This document shows positions 37,622 to 44,815 of a stretch of 64,000 bases of DNA, piece after piece. The stretch comes from a virus. The notes below the pieces were generated by a model. That model did not search any database and was not told where the DNA came from. It saw only the letters and a program-made list of their open reading frames with translations. Position numbers and translations under genes: made by a program. Position 1 is the first letter of the stretch; every line of letters begins with the position of its first letter. The DNA is taken from positions 1 to 64,000 of IMG/VR virus record IMGVR_UViG_3300019776_000564, one strand, 5' to 3'.

Positions 37622-37960
37622 ATGACTTCTATTGGAGATGTTTGGGGAGCTAAAGAAGAGCCTATAACGGTAAACGTTACCAATACTGGAGACAGCAACC
37701 CGGCAGTTGAAAGGTTTGTTGCAGACATCATGGAAGAGAAAGCTAGGCTTCTGAAAAGAATAGACGCCTTCTTTATAAATGGGCAACACGAACTGATGAG
37801 CCGCGAAATGATGCTCTACGTCATGGACGTAGGCTCAAATGACCTTGATCTTATGATTGTTGGCAATATCGAGGACATCTCGCTGACCGTCATGCGTAGA
37901 GCGGTTTACAGGCTTAACAGATTTGAAAACGAAAGGAAGATTACCTTAAGTGTCCTATAG
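37622..37960 (+). CDS. Hypothetical protein, 112 aa
   Basis: ATG 37622 with GATAGG about 9 nt upstream; TTG 37616 is in frame. Helical C-half (LMSREMMLYVMDVGSNDLDL). No family recognised. Overlaps the next gene by 11 nt. Confidence 0.65.
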   Translation: MTSIGDVWGAKEEPITVNVTNTGDSNPAVERFVADIMEEKARLLKRIDAFFINGQHELMSREMMLYVMDVGSNDLDLMIVGNIEDISLTVMRRAVYRLNRFENERKITLSVL

Positions 37961-38171
37961 TGCGATTGAGAGTCAGGCGAGAGAGCGAAAGCTTCAAAAG
38001 ATGGAAGATTTCGAGCGTGATGCCTTGAACATTGGTGTTATCAACCAGTGTGAGTGTCACCGTAACCCGGAAGATGAAACGAAGTGGTCTATGGTTCACA
38101 TGGATCGCTTGTACAGGCTTTGGCAAGCAGGAGCGAGATACGGACAGGATCAATTGAACACTTCTAAGTAG
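37950..38171 (+). CDS. Small hypothetical protein, 73 aa
   Basis: GTG start inside the end of the preceding gene. Charged helix (ESQARERKLQKMEDFERDA), then CECHRNPED and LYRLWQAGARYGQD. The ending resembles YELWLSGHCQGVVD in the next protein, suggesting distant relationship. Function unknown. Confidence 0.6.
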   Translation: MSYSAIESQARERKLQKMEDFERDALNIGVINQCECHRNPEDETKWSMVHMDRLYRLWQAGARYGQDQLNTSK

Positions 38172-38181
38172 GCGATAACCC

Positions 38182-38409
38182 ATGAACAGCGACAGCGGTT
38201 TAGATGAAAGACAGGTAAAGCCAGCACGTCTACAGTGCCTCTTTGAGCACTGTTATCTAAACACGATTAAGCACACGCCGGACTTTGCAAAAGATGAGGC
38301 CGGCAATTACATCAACCAAGAAATGCAGGATCACTATGAGCTATGGCTTAGCGGACATTGCCAGGGTGTAGTCGATCATGCTGTTTATACCGGAGAAGTG
38401 AAGCTGTGA
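38182..38409 (+). CDS. Small hypothetical protein, 75 aa
   Basis: Cys/His-containing (LQCLFEHCYLNTIKHTPDF), so a metal site is possible. Overlaps the next gene by 4 nt (GTGA). No family recognised. Confidence 0.65.
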   Translation: MNSDSGLDERQVKPARLQCLFEHCYLNTIKHTPDFAKDEAGNYINQEMQDHYELWLSGHCQGVVDHAVYTGEVKL

Positions 38410-38927
38410 CCGAAGTTAAAACAGATTGCCGTAGTTTTGATGGAATAACCGTAGGGCTGATCGACAGCATTATTACCGCAGCCCGGGTGTTGGTAGATCG
38501 TCCGCAGTGCGCCGATAGCGTACAGGAGGCGCTGAAAGACCTGCGTAGTGATACCGACGTTCGCTACCTTCTGTTGCAGGAGAACACGGATCAGAAGAAA
38601 AGCGAAAGCGCCTTTTATCTGAACCAGTTCTATAAGCGAATGTGCGCCGCGCTTGATCTGGAAGATGACCCTGTTGTCACAAGCTGGCACGAAATCATCG
38701 GGCGAGCGGAAATCAGACTGCTTCGAGCCAAAGAAAAACCCCAGTACCCGATCATTCATCGTCACGACACTATTCAGGGAATGGTGATCCAGTACGACGA
38801 GAACGTCTTTATCTGGCATACGCTGCCAACGAAGACCCGCAAAGCAGAGCAGCGCGTTGCCAGCAGTCTGAAGAAAGCTTGGGCATATCGCGCTAGCCAT
38901 CTTCGTGTAGTGAAGGAGGTGGTATGA
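38406..38927 (+). CDS. Hypothetical protein, 173 aa
   Basis: GTG 38406 overlaps the preceding TGA and is preferred over an earlier in-frame start at 38358 that would lie inside the preceding gene. Helical first half (DGITVGLIDSIITAARVLVD), a central HRHDTIQGMVIQYDENVFIWH strand region and a basic helical end. No family recognised. Overlaps the next gene by 4 nt. Confidence 0.7.
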   Translation: MTEVKTDCRSFDGITVGLIDSIITAARVLVDRPQCADSVQEALKDLRSDTDVRYLLLQENTDQKKSESAFYLNQFYKRMCAALDLEDDPVVTSWHEIIGRAEIRLLRAKEKPQYPIIHRHDTIQGMVIQYDENVFIWHTLPTKTRKAEQRVASSLKKAWAYRASHLRVVKEVV

Positions 38928-39289
38928 AAAAGCTCACCGTGAAGGAGCAGATGGCTTACTCGACAATTGCACAGCTTGAGGGGAAAGTTGCAACACTCAA
39001 GAATGTCTTATCCAGCGAACTGCACCGATACAACCAGGCCAGTGACACCATCAACTATCAGGCTGCGCAGATCGAGAAGCTGGAAGAGCGGCTGAATAAG
39101 CTTCAGGCTGATGCAGATCGCTATCAGTTCCTCAAAGATCACTGCGGCGAAGTAGACTACGATGGCGGTTACACTCTGTTCTATCGGTTCCCGCAACTGA
39201 ATCGTGAACTCGACGACAAGAGTCTGCCGATTGATCACCGCTACTTCACCAATATCGACGCCTGCGTCGATCACCACAGGAATAAATAA
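38924..39289 (+). CDS. Coiled-coil protein, 121 aa
   Basis: GGAGG ribosome-binding site inside the upstream gene's end. Residues 5-70 form a coiled coil (AQIEKLEERLNKLQADADRY) ending in the 'DADRYQFLKDH' segment often seen in phage proteins of this type, followed by a short aromatic/charged tail. Function unknown. Shares one base with the next gene. Confidence 0.72.
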   Translation: MKKLTVKEQMAYSTIAQLEGKVATLKNVLSSELHRYNQASDTINYQAAQIEKLEERLNKLQADADRYQFLKDHCGEVDYDGGYTLFYRFPQLNRELDDKSLPIDHRYFTNIDACVDHHRNK

Positions 39290-39573
39290 TGAAGCTGTCA
39301 GAACTGAAACTGCTGGTCGACAAAGCGACTGAACGAGCTAACAAATTTGGCTTTGATCCGTTGGTCTGCACTGTGGACTTCCGCATGGGACAGACTCGGG
39401 CTAACGAATCCGGCCCGGGTGAAGAACTTCGCCACGTCAACGAAGCATGGTTGATCGAAATGCGTAGTCTGGAGCCTAGTTGCTCTAGCCTTGAGTTCGT
39501 TGCTCGCGAGGGTATGTTCGCCAATCACCCGATCTTCTACATTACTGCCGACGACACAACGGGGATTCTCTGA
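39289..39573 (+). CDS. Hypothetical protein, 94 aa
   Basis: TAATG-type junctions at both ends (stop and next start share bases). Acidic, with LSELKLLVDKATERANKFGF, a helix, then mixed strands. No family recognised. Confidence 0.7.
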   Translation: MKLSELKLLVDKATERANKFGFDPLVCTVDFRMGQTRANESGPGEELRHVNEAWLIEMRSLEPSCSSLEFVAREGMFANHPIFYITADDTTGIL

Positions 39574-40067
39574 TGCCACAAATTTTTATCCCGCCATTGG
39601 GCACTGTTATCAAACTCACCGAAGACTGGCACTTCAGCCTGTACAACGAGGGCCGGAACGAGAAGCTCCAGCAGATTACGGGCCTTTTACCACCATTTCG
39701 CGCGCTCACTGGTGGCCTGTACGAATGGCGTCAACTGAGCCTTGCTGAGCGCCGCAAACGTATCGACGAATCGGTTTGGACGCATGTGCCGGTCTGGGAC
39801 AAGGAAAGAACTGATCTCTGGGGTGGCGATTGGCATACGCCGTTTGTGTTCCGTGCCGAAACCGAGCTAAAGATCGACCGCATCTACATCCGGCAGGGTC
39901 AGAGCGATTACGACAGCGTTAGTTTCCGTACCGACTGCTGGGTGTCTAACATCGGAGATCCTTTGTTCACCAAGAAGTACGTGAACGGTCGCAAGATCAA
40001 GAGCCTGCGGTTTTGGGCGAAATTGGAAGACGTGAACAAGATAGTTGGCAACATTATTGCCCGATAA
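39573..40067 (+). CDS. Hypothetical protein, 164 aa
   Basis: Starts at the preceding stop (TGATG). PPLGTVIKLTEDWHFSLYNEGRNEKL at the N-terminus resembles a type of conserved phage protein I have seen before without function. Trp- and Arg-rich beta-like body (SVWTHVPVWDKERTDLWGGD; LKIDRIYIRQGQSDYDSVSF). Ends at a strong terminator. Confidence 0.72.
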   Translation: MPQIFIPPLGTVIKLTEDWHFSLYNEGRNEKLQQITGLLPPFRALTGGLYEWRQLSLAERRKRIDESVWTHVPVWDKERTDLWGGDWHTPFVFRAETELKIDRIYIRQGQSDYDSVSFRTDCWVSNIGDPLFTKKYVNGRKIKSLRFWAKLEDVNKIVGNIIAR

Positions 40068-40070
40068 GCT

Positions 40071-40112
40071 AAAAAGCCCTTGAATTGTCATACGGCAGTC
40101 AAGGGCTTTTTG
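40071..40112 (+). terminator. Rho-independent terminator
   Basis: AAAAGCCCTTGA pairs with TCAAGGGCTTTT around a 15-nt loop, then T's. Symmetric A/T flanks allow use on both strands. Confidence 0.85.
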
Positions 40113-40131
40113 TTGGCTAACTTGAAAAATC

Positions 40132-40145
40132 TAGTAAACTCTTGC
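40132..40145. promoter_or_regulatory. 14-bp pseudo-palindrome before gene 40185
   Basis: TAGTAAACTCTTGC, 13/14 to the inverted consensus, 53 nt before the start. Here the motif is reversed relative to the gene, yet lies at the usual distance. Confidence 0.5.
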
Positions 40146-40184
40146 ATACTTTACACATAACAGACGTACAGCGAGACACGAATA

Positions 40185-40787
40185 ATGGCTATGCCAAAGA
40201 CAATCGAAGTAGGCGGCGTTGTGATGCCTTGTCGCCAGATTAACGTCGGGACAAGCATCCTTGATGTGCCCAAAGGCATTGGTCGCAACAATCGGAACAA
40301 GTGCTGGCAGATAAAGATCATTCGCAAAGGCGAAGTTCTACTCTCCGGGCAGTTCACTGACGCTCAATATGGTGGCGCTCAGAAGTCGCTCGACGCCGCA
40401 CTCAAGCTTCTGGCCGACTCGAAGCTGGTTGAAGCGCCTAAAACACTGAAGCTAAGTGCCAGACTGTCATTATTCTGGGCTTTTAGCAGTGCGAACGTGC
40501 TGAGCTTGAGTGCAAGCTTGTACAACCAGAACACCGGCCGTAGTCACACGACCTACCTTATCAGCCACCATAAGCTGAAGTCTGGCAAGATCGACGGTCT
40601 TCATGAGAAGTTGTTAGGCGTTTACGTGAGAATGTGGGCTGAGGTGAACAACCTCAAAACGAGCGACGTCCCGGTCTTGCGAAGAATTGAGCTGGTTAAA
40701 ACCGTTGGCGACGTAATGAAGAGCAAAGAGTGGGAAGACTTCATGAGCTTGGGCGCTGAGTTAGCCGCCCAGAAAGAAAAGGCTTAA
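40185..40787 (+). CDS. AP2-like DNA-binding domain protein, 200 aa
   Basis: Residues 30-75 (GIGRNNRNKCWQIKIIRKGE ... GQFTDAQYGGAQKSLDAALKLLAD) follow the AP2/integrase N-terminal pattern: W-x-[IV]-x-I, a charged hairpin, F-x-D-x-x-Y-G-G and an A-L-x-A-A helix, a three-strand-plus-helix DNA-binding fold. The rest is a helical region of unknown type. No catalytic part is seen, so a DNA-binding regulator is possible. Its 3' end touches the convergent leftward gene. Confidence 0.5.
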   Translation: MAMPKTIEVGGVVMPCRQINVGTSILDVPKGIGRNNRNKCWQIKIIRKGEVLLSGQFTDAQYGGAQKSLDAALKLLADSKLVEAPKTLKLSARLSLFWAFSSANVLSLSASLYNQNTGRSHTTYLISHHKLKSGKIDGLHEKLLGVYVRMWAEVNNLKTSDVPVLRRIELVKTVGDVMKSKEWEDFMSLGAELAAQKEKA

Positions 40788-41005
40788 AGCGAATCCAGAG
40801 AAACCAGATACTTGCTTTCCAAAGCAACGTTTCCAAACCCATCAACTAAAAACCCCGCTCTCAATGCCTTGTCATCAATAATGACTGGCTGAGAAGCGGG
40901 GTTTTCTTCTTGTGCATCTGCAATCAACGAGAAAAGGTCACTCTGGCGATCACTTACGTCGATCAGTTTGAAGCCTTTACCGTCATCTACTATCAGGTAG
41001 TACAT
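40784..41005 (-). CDS. Small hypothetical protein, 73 aa
   Basis: Leftward. ATG at 41005 with GAGGAG upstream is preferred over a TTG at 41020. MYYLIVDDGKGFKLIDVSDR, then a helix and VIIDDKALRAGFLVDGFG. No family recognised. Its stop overlaps the end of the rightward AP2-like gene by 4 nt. Confidence 0.65.
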   Translation of the reverse strand: MYYLIVDDGKGFKLIDVSDRQSDLFSLIADAQEENPASQPVIIDDKALRAGFLVDGFGNVALESKYLVSLDSL

Positions 41006-41043
41006 ATGGCGTCTCCTCAAGAGTACGCCATTAACGTATCACA

Positions 41044-41304
41044 TCAGCCAATCTTCCGAAGATTAATACCTTCAGTATTCAGATGGTTAACGAGATCTTT
41101 GTAGCCACCGACGTGATACTGCCCGGAAGCATTGTCCATGATGATCTGGGGTAGTGTTCTTACCGGGCCGACCTTTTCTACAAGCTCTTGAGGCGTGAAC
41201 TGAGTAACCTCACTGAACTCCAACCCCTTCCGAGTCAGCAAGTCCTTTGCGTTCTTGCAGTCTGGGCAATTTGGCATGGTGTAAACGATATACAGAGCGG
41301 TCAT
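41044..41304 (-). CDS. Glutaredoxin-like thiol-disulfide protein
   Basis: 86 aa, glutaredoxin size. Active site CPDC (C13-C16) after an YIVYTMPN strand, cis-proline in RTLPQIIMD, and HVGGYKDL near the end match the NrdH/phage NrdC type. These proteins pass electrons to ribonucleotide reductase, whose genes are at the left of the window. Together with the next leftward gene it forms a short unit. Confidence 0.85.
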   Translation of the reverse strand: MTALYIVYTMPNCPDCKNAKDLLTRKGLEFSEVTQFTPQELVEKVGPVRTLPQIIMDNASGQYHVGGYKDLVNHLNTEGINLRKIG

Positions 41305-41382
41305 GGTGAAGTCCTATTGGTTTGAGCTAAATGTGGGTCTATGATAATGCTCGCACGATATAAAATCGACGGGGAAGTAGAT

Positions 41383-41892
41383 ATGACCACTATTGCTTAT
41401 GATGGGCGTTATTTGGCTGCCGATGGTCGTATGACCTGCGGGAATATCATCACCGGACACCAAGCGAAAAAGCTTCATCCGGTAACGATCTTTCTGCGAG
41501 GTGAAGAGCAGGAGGCAGTTGTATCTGGTAGCGGTAGCTATGCCGATATCATGAGTGCGGTTGAGTGGTTCAAACAGGGCTTTGACCCTGTAAGTTTCGA
41601 CGCTGAACAAGTCCGGCCGATGCTTGAAAAGGGTGAGGTCGACCTGCTGTTGCTGACAAGAAGCGGCGAACTGTATGGCGTAGATAGCTCGCTTCAAATC
41701 ATGCCAATGGAGTATCCGTACTCAAGCGGTTCGGGTATGCCCTTCTCGATGATGGGTATGCGCCTCGGTATGAACGCCGTTCAGTCTGTATACGAAGCCA
41801 TGAAGCATGACTGTGGCACTGGAGGTAAAGTAGCCTGCTTTGACACCGAAATCTGGGACTTCATCGACCCGGATACTGTGTGGAAGGAATAG
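41383..41892 (+). CDS. Proteasome beta / HslV-like Ntn-hydrolase
   Basis: 169 aa. MTTIAYDGRYLAADGRMTCG matches the start of proteasome beta and HslV subunits: after removal of Met, Thr2 would be the nucleophile, with D17 (LAADG) near the active site. Later YSSGSGMPFSMMGMRLGMNAVQSVYEAMKHDCGTGG matches the G-S-G ... A-V-x-x-A ... TGG part of the fold. Phage members are known but their substrates are not. ATG 41383 is chosen so that the nucleophile follows the initiator Met. Confidence 0.7.
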   Translation: MTTIAYDGRYLAADGRMTCGNIITGHQAKKLHPVTIFLRGEEQEAVVSGSGSYADIMSAVEWFKQGFDPVSFDAEQVRPMLEKGEVDLLLLTRSGELYGVDSSLQIMPMEYPYSSGSGMPFSMMGMRLGMNAVQSVYEAMKHDCGTGGKVACFDTEIWDFIDPDTVWKE

Positions 41893-41919
41893 CTTCTAGC
41901 GTTCCTGGCAAGCTTCTCT

Positions 41920-41946
41920 AAAGCACGCTAATAGCGTGCTTTTTCT
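41920..41946 (+). terminator. Rho-independent terminator
   Basis: AGCACGCTA pairs with TAGCGTGCT around a single A, followed by TTTTTC. Confidence 0.8.
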
Positions 41947-42555
41947 TTAGCGCTATGCTGATACTCAGATATCTATAAAAGCGCTCAAAACGCACTACAG
42001 ACAGCTTCCCAATGAATAGATAATGCTCTGTTCTGAGTGCTTTTTAACAGACAACAAAAAGCCCTCTTTCGAGGGCTTTGGTTTCTGCTAGGAGTCGTTC
42101 CCTTCAGAAGGCAGGGTTAGAGGAGATCACAGATTTTGAGAGTTAGACGGAACCACAGCAGAATCTAACCCCTCGACAGGCTCTGCGAATTTCGTAGTGA
42201 CTCTCACGACCCACGGAGACTTGTCACCGCTACTTATTCACCTGTCGAACCCAAGCAACACAACAACGCACAGCAGGAAACTTGACACTCAGAGATTACG
42301 ACAACTCTTTTCGATTTGCCATAAAAATCTTCACTCAGAACGACACGGTTTACAATCCACCACCCGAAAGTGTTTGTCGTGTGGCCGAAACTTACGACCG
42401 GGGATCAATCCGGCGCTATACAATCGGCTCTGACCGCAATCTCGGGAGTGTCTAGAATCCCAAGATGTTTTGGTCAACAAGGCTGCGTACTGAAACACCG
42501 CTAGCCGTGTCGTTCTGAGTGAAGACTTTTCAGTCTTCACCTTACAACTTACAAC
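41947..42555. other. About 600 bp non-coding with two long-range inverted repeats
   Basis: I see no credible gene. A second terminator lies at 42058-42079 (AAAGCCCTC / GAGGGCTTT). Perfect 21-nt arms at 42328-42348 and 42505-42525 (core CACTCAGAACGACACGG) are 156 nt apart, and the right arm runs into a GTGAAGACT/AGTCTTCAC hairpin (42519-42540). The interior has GCTATACAATCGGC- and ACCGGGGATCAATCCGG-type local pairings. Candidate structured RNA of about 200 nt, either strand. Confidence 0.6.
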
Positions 42556-42942
42556 TTACTTGCGCAGGCTTTTGGTCAGATAACCGCCAATTGCCATAGC
42601 GGAAGCTTCAAAGTTGCCGGCCCATTCCCACTCACCCAAAACCCACCGCTTGAACGTTTGTTCGTCCAGTTCAACCTGAGCTTGAACCGACATTTCGATC
42701 ATGGCGATAGCACGCTCGAAATCTTTCGAGAAGTTGCCGGGTTGTTGCAGACGAAAGTGGATATCGGACAGATCACCAGTCTTGGCGCGCTCGACAGCCT
42801 GTTCCAGAAAATCGACCGCAGCCTGCTTGAATCCGGCATCAGCGATCTTGAACTCGGCCTGATGCTTTTCCAGACCAGCGCGAAGCTTCTCCAGAAGATC
42901 AGCCTTGTTAACAGTAATCTTGCGGTCGTTACCTACAAACAT
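42556..42942 (-). CDS. Hypothetical protein, 128 aa
   Basis: Leftward, with GGAG 8 nt before ATG 42942. Helical, acidic/basic mix (VNKADLLEKLRAGLEKHQAE; AAVDFLEQAVERAKTGDLSD), ending GEWEWAGNFEASAMAIGGYL. No family recognised. Preceded on its strand by a 125-nt structured leader. Confidence 0.72.
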   Translation of the reverse strand: MFVGNDRKITVNKADLLEKLRAGLEKHQAEFKIADAGFKQAAVDFLEQAVERAKTGDLSDIHFRLQQPGNFSKDFERAIAMIEMSVQAQVELDEQTFKRWVLGEWEWAGNFEASAMAIGGYLTKSLRK

Positions 42943-42963
42943 GGTCTAACTCCGATGGTTTGT

Positions 42964-43088
42964 GAAAACTTAGGTCTGAACCATCGTATTGATCAGCGTT
43001 TCGTCACTGACATACGGGATTCCACTGTGGCCACAGTCCGCGTCTTTACCTTTAGACGACAATGCAAATGGCTCAGACCTAAATTTTC
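42964..43088. ncRNA. Candidate structured RNA, about 125 nt
   Basis: Outer 16-nt arms at 42964-42979 and 43073-43088 are complementary at 15 positions (core TTAGGTCTGA / TCAGACCTAA). Inside lie a perfect 14-bp palindrome ACTGTGGCCACAGT (43024-43037) and a CGTCT/AGACG hairpin (43041-43058). A terminator-like hairpin follows at 43090. On the minus strand it would be a leader of gene 42942; on the plus strand an independent small RNA. Confidence 0.45.
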
Positions 43089-43089
43089 A

Positions 43090-43122
43090 AGAAAGCAGGC
43101 TCGCGCCGGCGGCCTGCTTTCT
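43090..43122. terminator. Hairpin terminator
   Basis: AGAAAGCAGGC (43090-43100) pairs perfectly with GCCTGCTTTCT (43112-43122). It separates the leftward units 42556 and 43208-44390, or ends a rightward RNA from 42964. Confidence 0.65.
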
Positions 43123-43207
43123 AAGTCATCAATTCTATATTCATCGCCTCGCTTAGAGGTCGGCTCGGAGGTTTAACGGGCCTCTGCTCGACCTCTAACG
43201 AGGCAGT

Positions 43208-43405
43208 TCACTCCTTTGGAGTGGTTTCGGCGCTAGGTTTGGTTTTGATCAAAGGCAGGATCAAAACCAGAAGAAGAACTGCAAGGAACCCGTCTGCGCA
43301 CACGCTGATGATCCGGGATACGCTATCGATCACCACAATGCCAGCAAGAAGGATCATGATGAGAATCGCCCGAAGGCGACTCCCGATCTCTGTGACCCAG
43401 GCCAT
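43208..43405 (-). CDS. Small two-helix membrane protein, 65 aa
   Basis: Leftward. Two hydrophobic segments (AILIMILLAGIVVIDSV and GFLAVLLLVLILPLI) followed by a hydrophilic TKPSAETTPKE tail. Its start codon overlaps the stop of the TerB-like gene, so the two are coupled. Confidence 0.7.
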   Translation of the reverse strand: MAWVTEIGSRLRAILIMILLAGIVVIDSVSRIISVCADGFLAVLLLVLILPLIKTKPSAETTPKE

Positions 43406-43851
43406 CAGTCTTCAAAGTCCTTCAGGTTCAGGCCCATCCACTTGGCAGCCTGTTCCAGAGCTTTGCGCTCGCCTTCGTCGATGCCGCCTTCGTCGGCGAT
43501 GGTCAGCATGATGTTCATGACGGTCTTGGCTTCTTCCGGGCTGTGCTTGAGATCGCTCAACTCTTTCTCGGCGTTCTGACGCAGAATGCGACGACCACCA
43601 TCGCGGAAGTCAGCTTCAGCGCGGTCGATGGTGTCGGACAGTTCAGCACCGAAGCCTTTCAGCATAGGGTTGTTAGCGATCAGCTTTTCGGTCTTTTTCA
43701 GTTCTGTCTCGCTCAGATCGCCATCAGCAGCAGCGACGAAGACTGCACCGTAGACGACGCCCTGCATCAGATCGCGGTTCATGTTTTTAGCCATCGCTGC
43801 CTGAGCTTCTGCGGTGGTCTTTTTGAATTTCTTGCCGAACATGCCGAACAT
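43405..43851 (-). CDS. TerB-like (tellurite-resistance family) protein, 148 aa
   Basis: ATG at 43851 with TAGGAG upstream. Residues about 45-140 follow the TerB helical pattern: VYGAVFVAAADGDLSETELKKTEKLIANNP and, later, VMNIMLTIADEGGIDEGERKALEQAAKWMGL, each with the D-G-x-x-x-x-x-E metal-binding type turn. TerB proteins are linked to membrane stress and phage-defence modules in bacteria. It is coupled to a small membrane protein, which fits a membrane-linked role. Confidence 0.75.
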   Translation of the reverse strand: MFGMFGKKFKKTTAEAQAAMAKNMNRDLMQGVVYGAVFVAAADGDLSETELKKTEKLIANNPMLKGFGAELSDTIDRAEADFRDGGRRILRQNAEKELSDLKHSPEEAKTVMNIMLTIADEGGIDEGERKALEQAAKWMGLNLKDFED

Positions 43852-43865
43852 TGTGAATCTCCTAA

Positions 43866-44390
43866 TTAACGAGTCCATGACTCGATCTTTACCCTGTCTT
43901 GCGGAATTGCAAGGTTCAGAGTAAGCACACCAGCCTTTTTAGCGGTTCTGATGTACCTTTCAACGTGATCGCCGGGTTCAGACCAGCAAATCAGCATCTT
44001 TGCAACGCTCACTCGGTCAAGACCGTAAATCAGTGAGTTTGAAACTATCTCCCACTGTCTCTCTGACAAAGGAAGCATCAGAAAGCCCGGGTTTATTGAG
44101 CGAGCAAAGGTGGCATCACCACTCGACGGAGAAGTATCCGAAGGTATGGCCCAGGGAGAGTACGACTTTACAATCGCATCATCCCGGTCAAGCGATTCGT
44201 CTATGAATCCACACGGCACAAACGAATGAAACATGCCCATAGAACCACTGATGAACGCTTTGTCTGCGTTATTCTGCTCGCTGCATCGAAGCATGATGCC
44301 TTTACCTCGCATCACTTTAGCCATTCGAGTCATAAGGCTGAGAACGTCAGAAGGAGTGTTGCTTGAACCACCTGCTGCATAAGCTCTCAT
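43866..44390 (-). CDS. SLOG/DprA-like nucleotide-binding protein, 174 aa
   Basis: MRAYAAGGSSNTPSDVLSLM, then ADKAFISGSMGMFHSFVP and KMLICWSEPGDHVERYIRTAKKAGVLTLNLA. This is the phage SLOG-like layout (G-S-x-x-T-P, G-A-D-x-A-F, I-C-W, then a strand and P), a Rossmann-type fold that binds nucleotides. The glycine-rich motif (LRSGGAxGAD in relatives) is altered here to LRCSEQNNADKAF, so binding may differ. First gene of a three-gene leftward unit with the TerB-like and membrane proteins. Confidence 0.65.
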   Translation of the reverse strand: MRAYAAGGSSNTPSDVLSLMTRMAKVMRGKGIMLRCSEQNNADKAFISGSMGMFHSFVPCGFIDESLDRDDAIVKSYSPWAIPSDTSPSSGDATFARSINPGFLMLPLSERQWEIVSNSLIYGLDRVSVAKMLICWSEPGDHVERYIRTAKKAGVLTLNLAIPQDRVKIESWTR

Positions 44391-44425
44391 CTTTATTTCT
44401 CTTGTCGCTGCGTTTCGATGAGTGA

Positions 44426-44454
44426 ACTTTATAGACGCTGTGTAAGGTTAGCAA
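44426..44454 (-). promoter_or_regulatory. Sigma70-like promoter for the leftward SLOG/TerB unit
   Basis: On the minus strand TTGCTA (44454-44449), 17-nt spacer, TAAAGT (44431-44426); the start codon is 36 nt further. A degenerate AAGCGCTTGC copy overlaps the -35 box. Confidence 0.6.
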
Positions 44455-44510
44455 GCGCTTTGTGTAAGTTTTTTATTGAAGCCCACTTAAGATGATTGGA
44501 TAAAAATCTC

Positions 44511-44540
44511 TTGCAAACCTTTCAGACGCTCGGATAGTAT
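44511..44540 (+). promoter_or_regulatory. Sigma70-like promoter for the tRNA cluster
   Basis: TTGCAA (44511-44516), 18-nt spacer, TAGTAT (44535-44540), about 12 nt before the first tRNA. Confidence 0.7.
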
Positions 44541-44552
44541 CCACTTCGTTGA

Positions 44553-44629
44553 TGCGGGTTAGCTCAGACGGTCAGAGCGGCGGACTCATAATCCACAGGT
44601 CACTGGTTCAAATCCAGTACCCGCATCCA
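44553..44629 (+). tRNA. tRNA with CAT anticodon (Met, or Ile2 if modified)
   Basis: Acceptor TGCGGGT/ACCCGCA, D-stem GCTC/GAGC, T-arm ACTGG-TTCAAAT-CCAGT, encoded CCA. Anticodon CAT at 44587-44589 in loop CTCATAA. The anticodon stem has a C-A mismatch and the discriminator is T, unusual for Met. Identity between elongator Met and lysidine-modified Ile is open. Confidence 0.88.
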
Positions 44630-44635
44630 GTTTCT

Positions 44636-44711
44636 TGGGGTATAGCTCAGTTGGTAGAGCAAACGGCTGTTAACCGTTAGGTCACTGGTTCGAGTCCAGT
44701 TTCCCCAGCCA
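44636..44711 (+). tRNA. tRNA-Asn (GTT)
   Basis: Anticodon GTT at 44669-44671 in loop CTGTTAA, stem AACGG/CCGTT, T-arm ACTGG-TTCGAGT-CCAGT, discriminator G as expected for Asn, encoded CCA. One T-T mismatch in the acceptor. Confidence 0.92.
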
Positions 44712-44714
44712 AAA

Positions 44715-44808
44715 GCGAGAATCTCGGTGTAATCCTCAGAAAGGTCTGTTGATTCACAGCGAGAGTCGAGAAATCAACCGGCGTGGTGCCGCCGTTCTCG
44801 CAGCACCA
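44715..44808 (+). ncRNA. tRNA-like structured element, about 94 nt
   Basis: GCGAGAA (44715-44721) pairs perfectly with TTCTCGC (44795-44801) and is followed by AGCACCA. Spacing fits a class II tRNA, but I find no proper TTC-type T-arm (a CGGC-GTGGT-GCCG hairpin is there instead) and no clear anticodon loop. It lies exactly between two tRNAs. A decayed tRNA or a tRNA mimic. Confidence 0.4.
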
Positions 44809-44815
44809 AGATTTC

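Noticed and set aside
37950-40067. Lysis cassette among the small genes
   Set aside because: No endolysin motif (lysozyme, amidase, transglycosylase) or holin-spanin arrangement is seen here or elsewhere in the window.
40185-40787. Integrase
   Set aside because: Only an AP2-like DNA-binding part is seen; the tyrosine-recombinase catalytic residues are absent and the protein is only 200 aa.
42197-42540. Open frames on both strands in the 42.2-42.5 kb gap
   Set aside because: No ribosome-binding site, Ser/Thr/His/Arg-rich random composition, and they overlap a long perfect inverted repeat.
42328-42540. Retron msr-msd
   Set aside because: Inverted arms invite the idea, but no reverse transcriptase gene is nearby.
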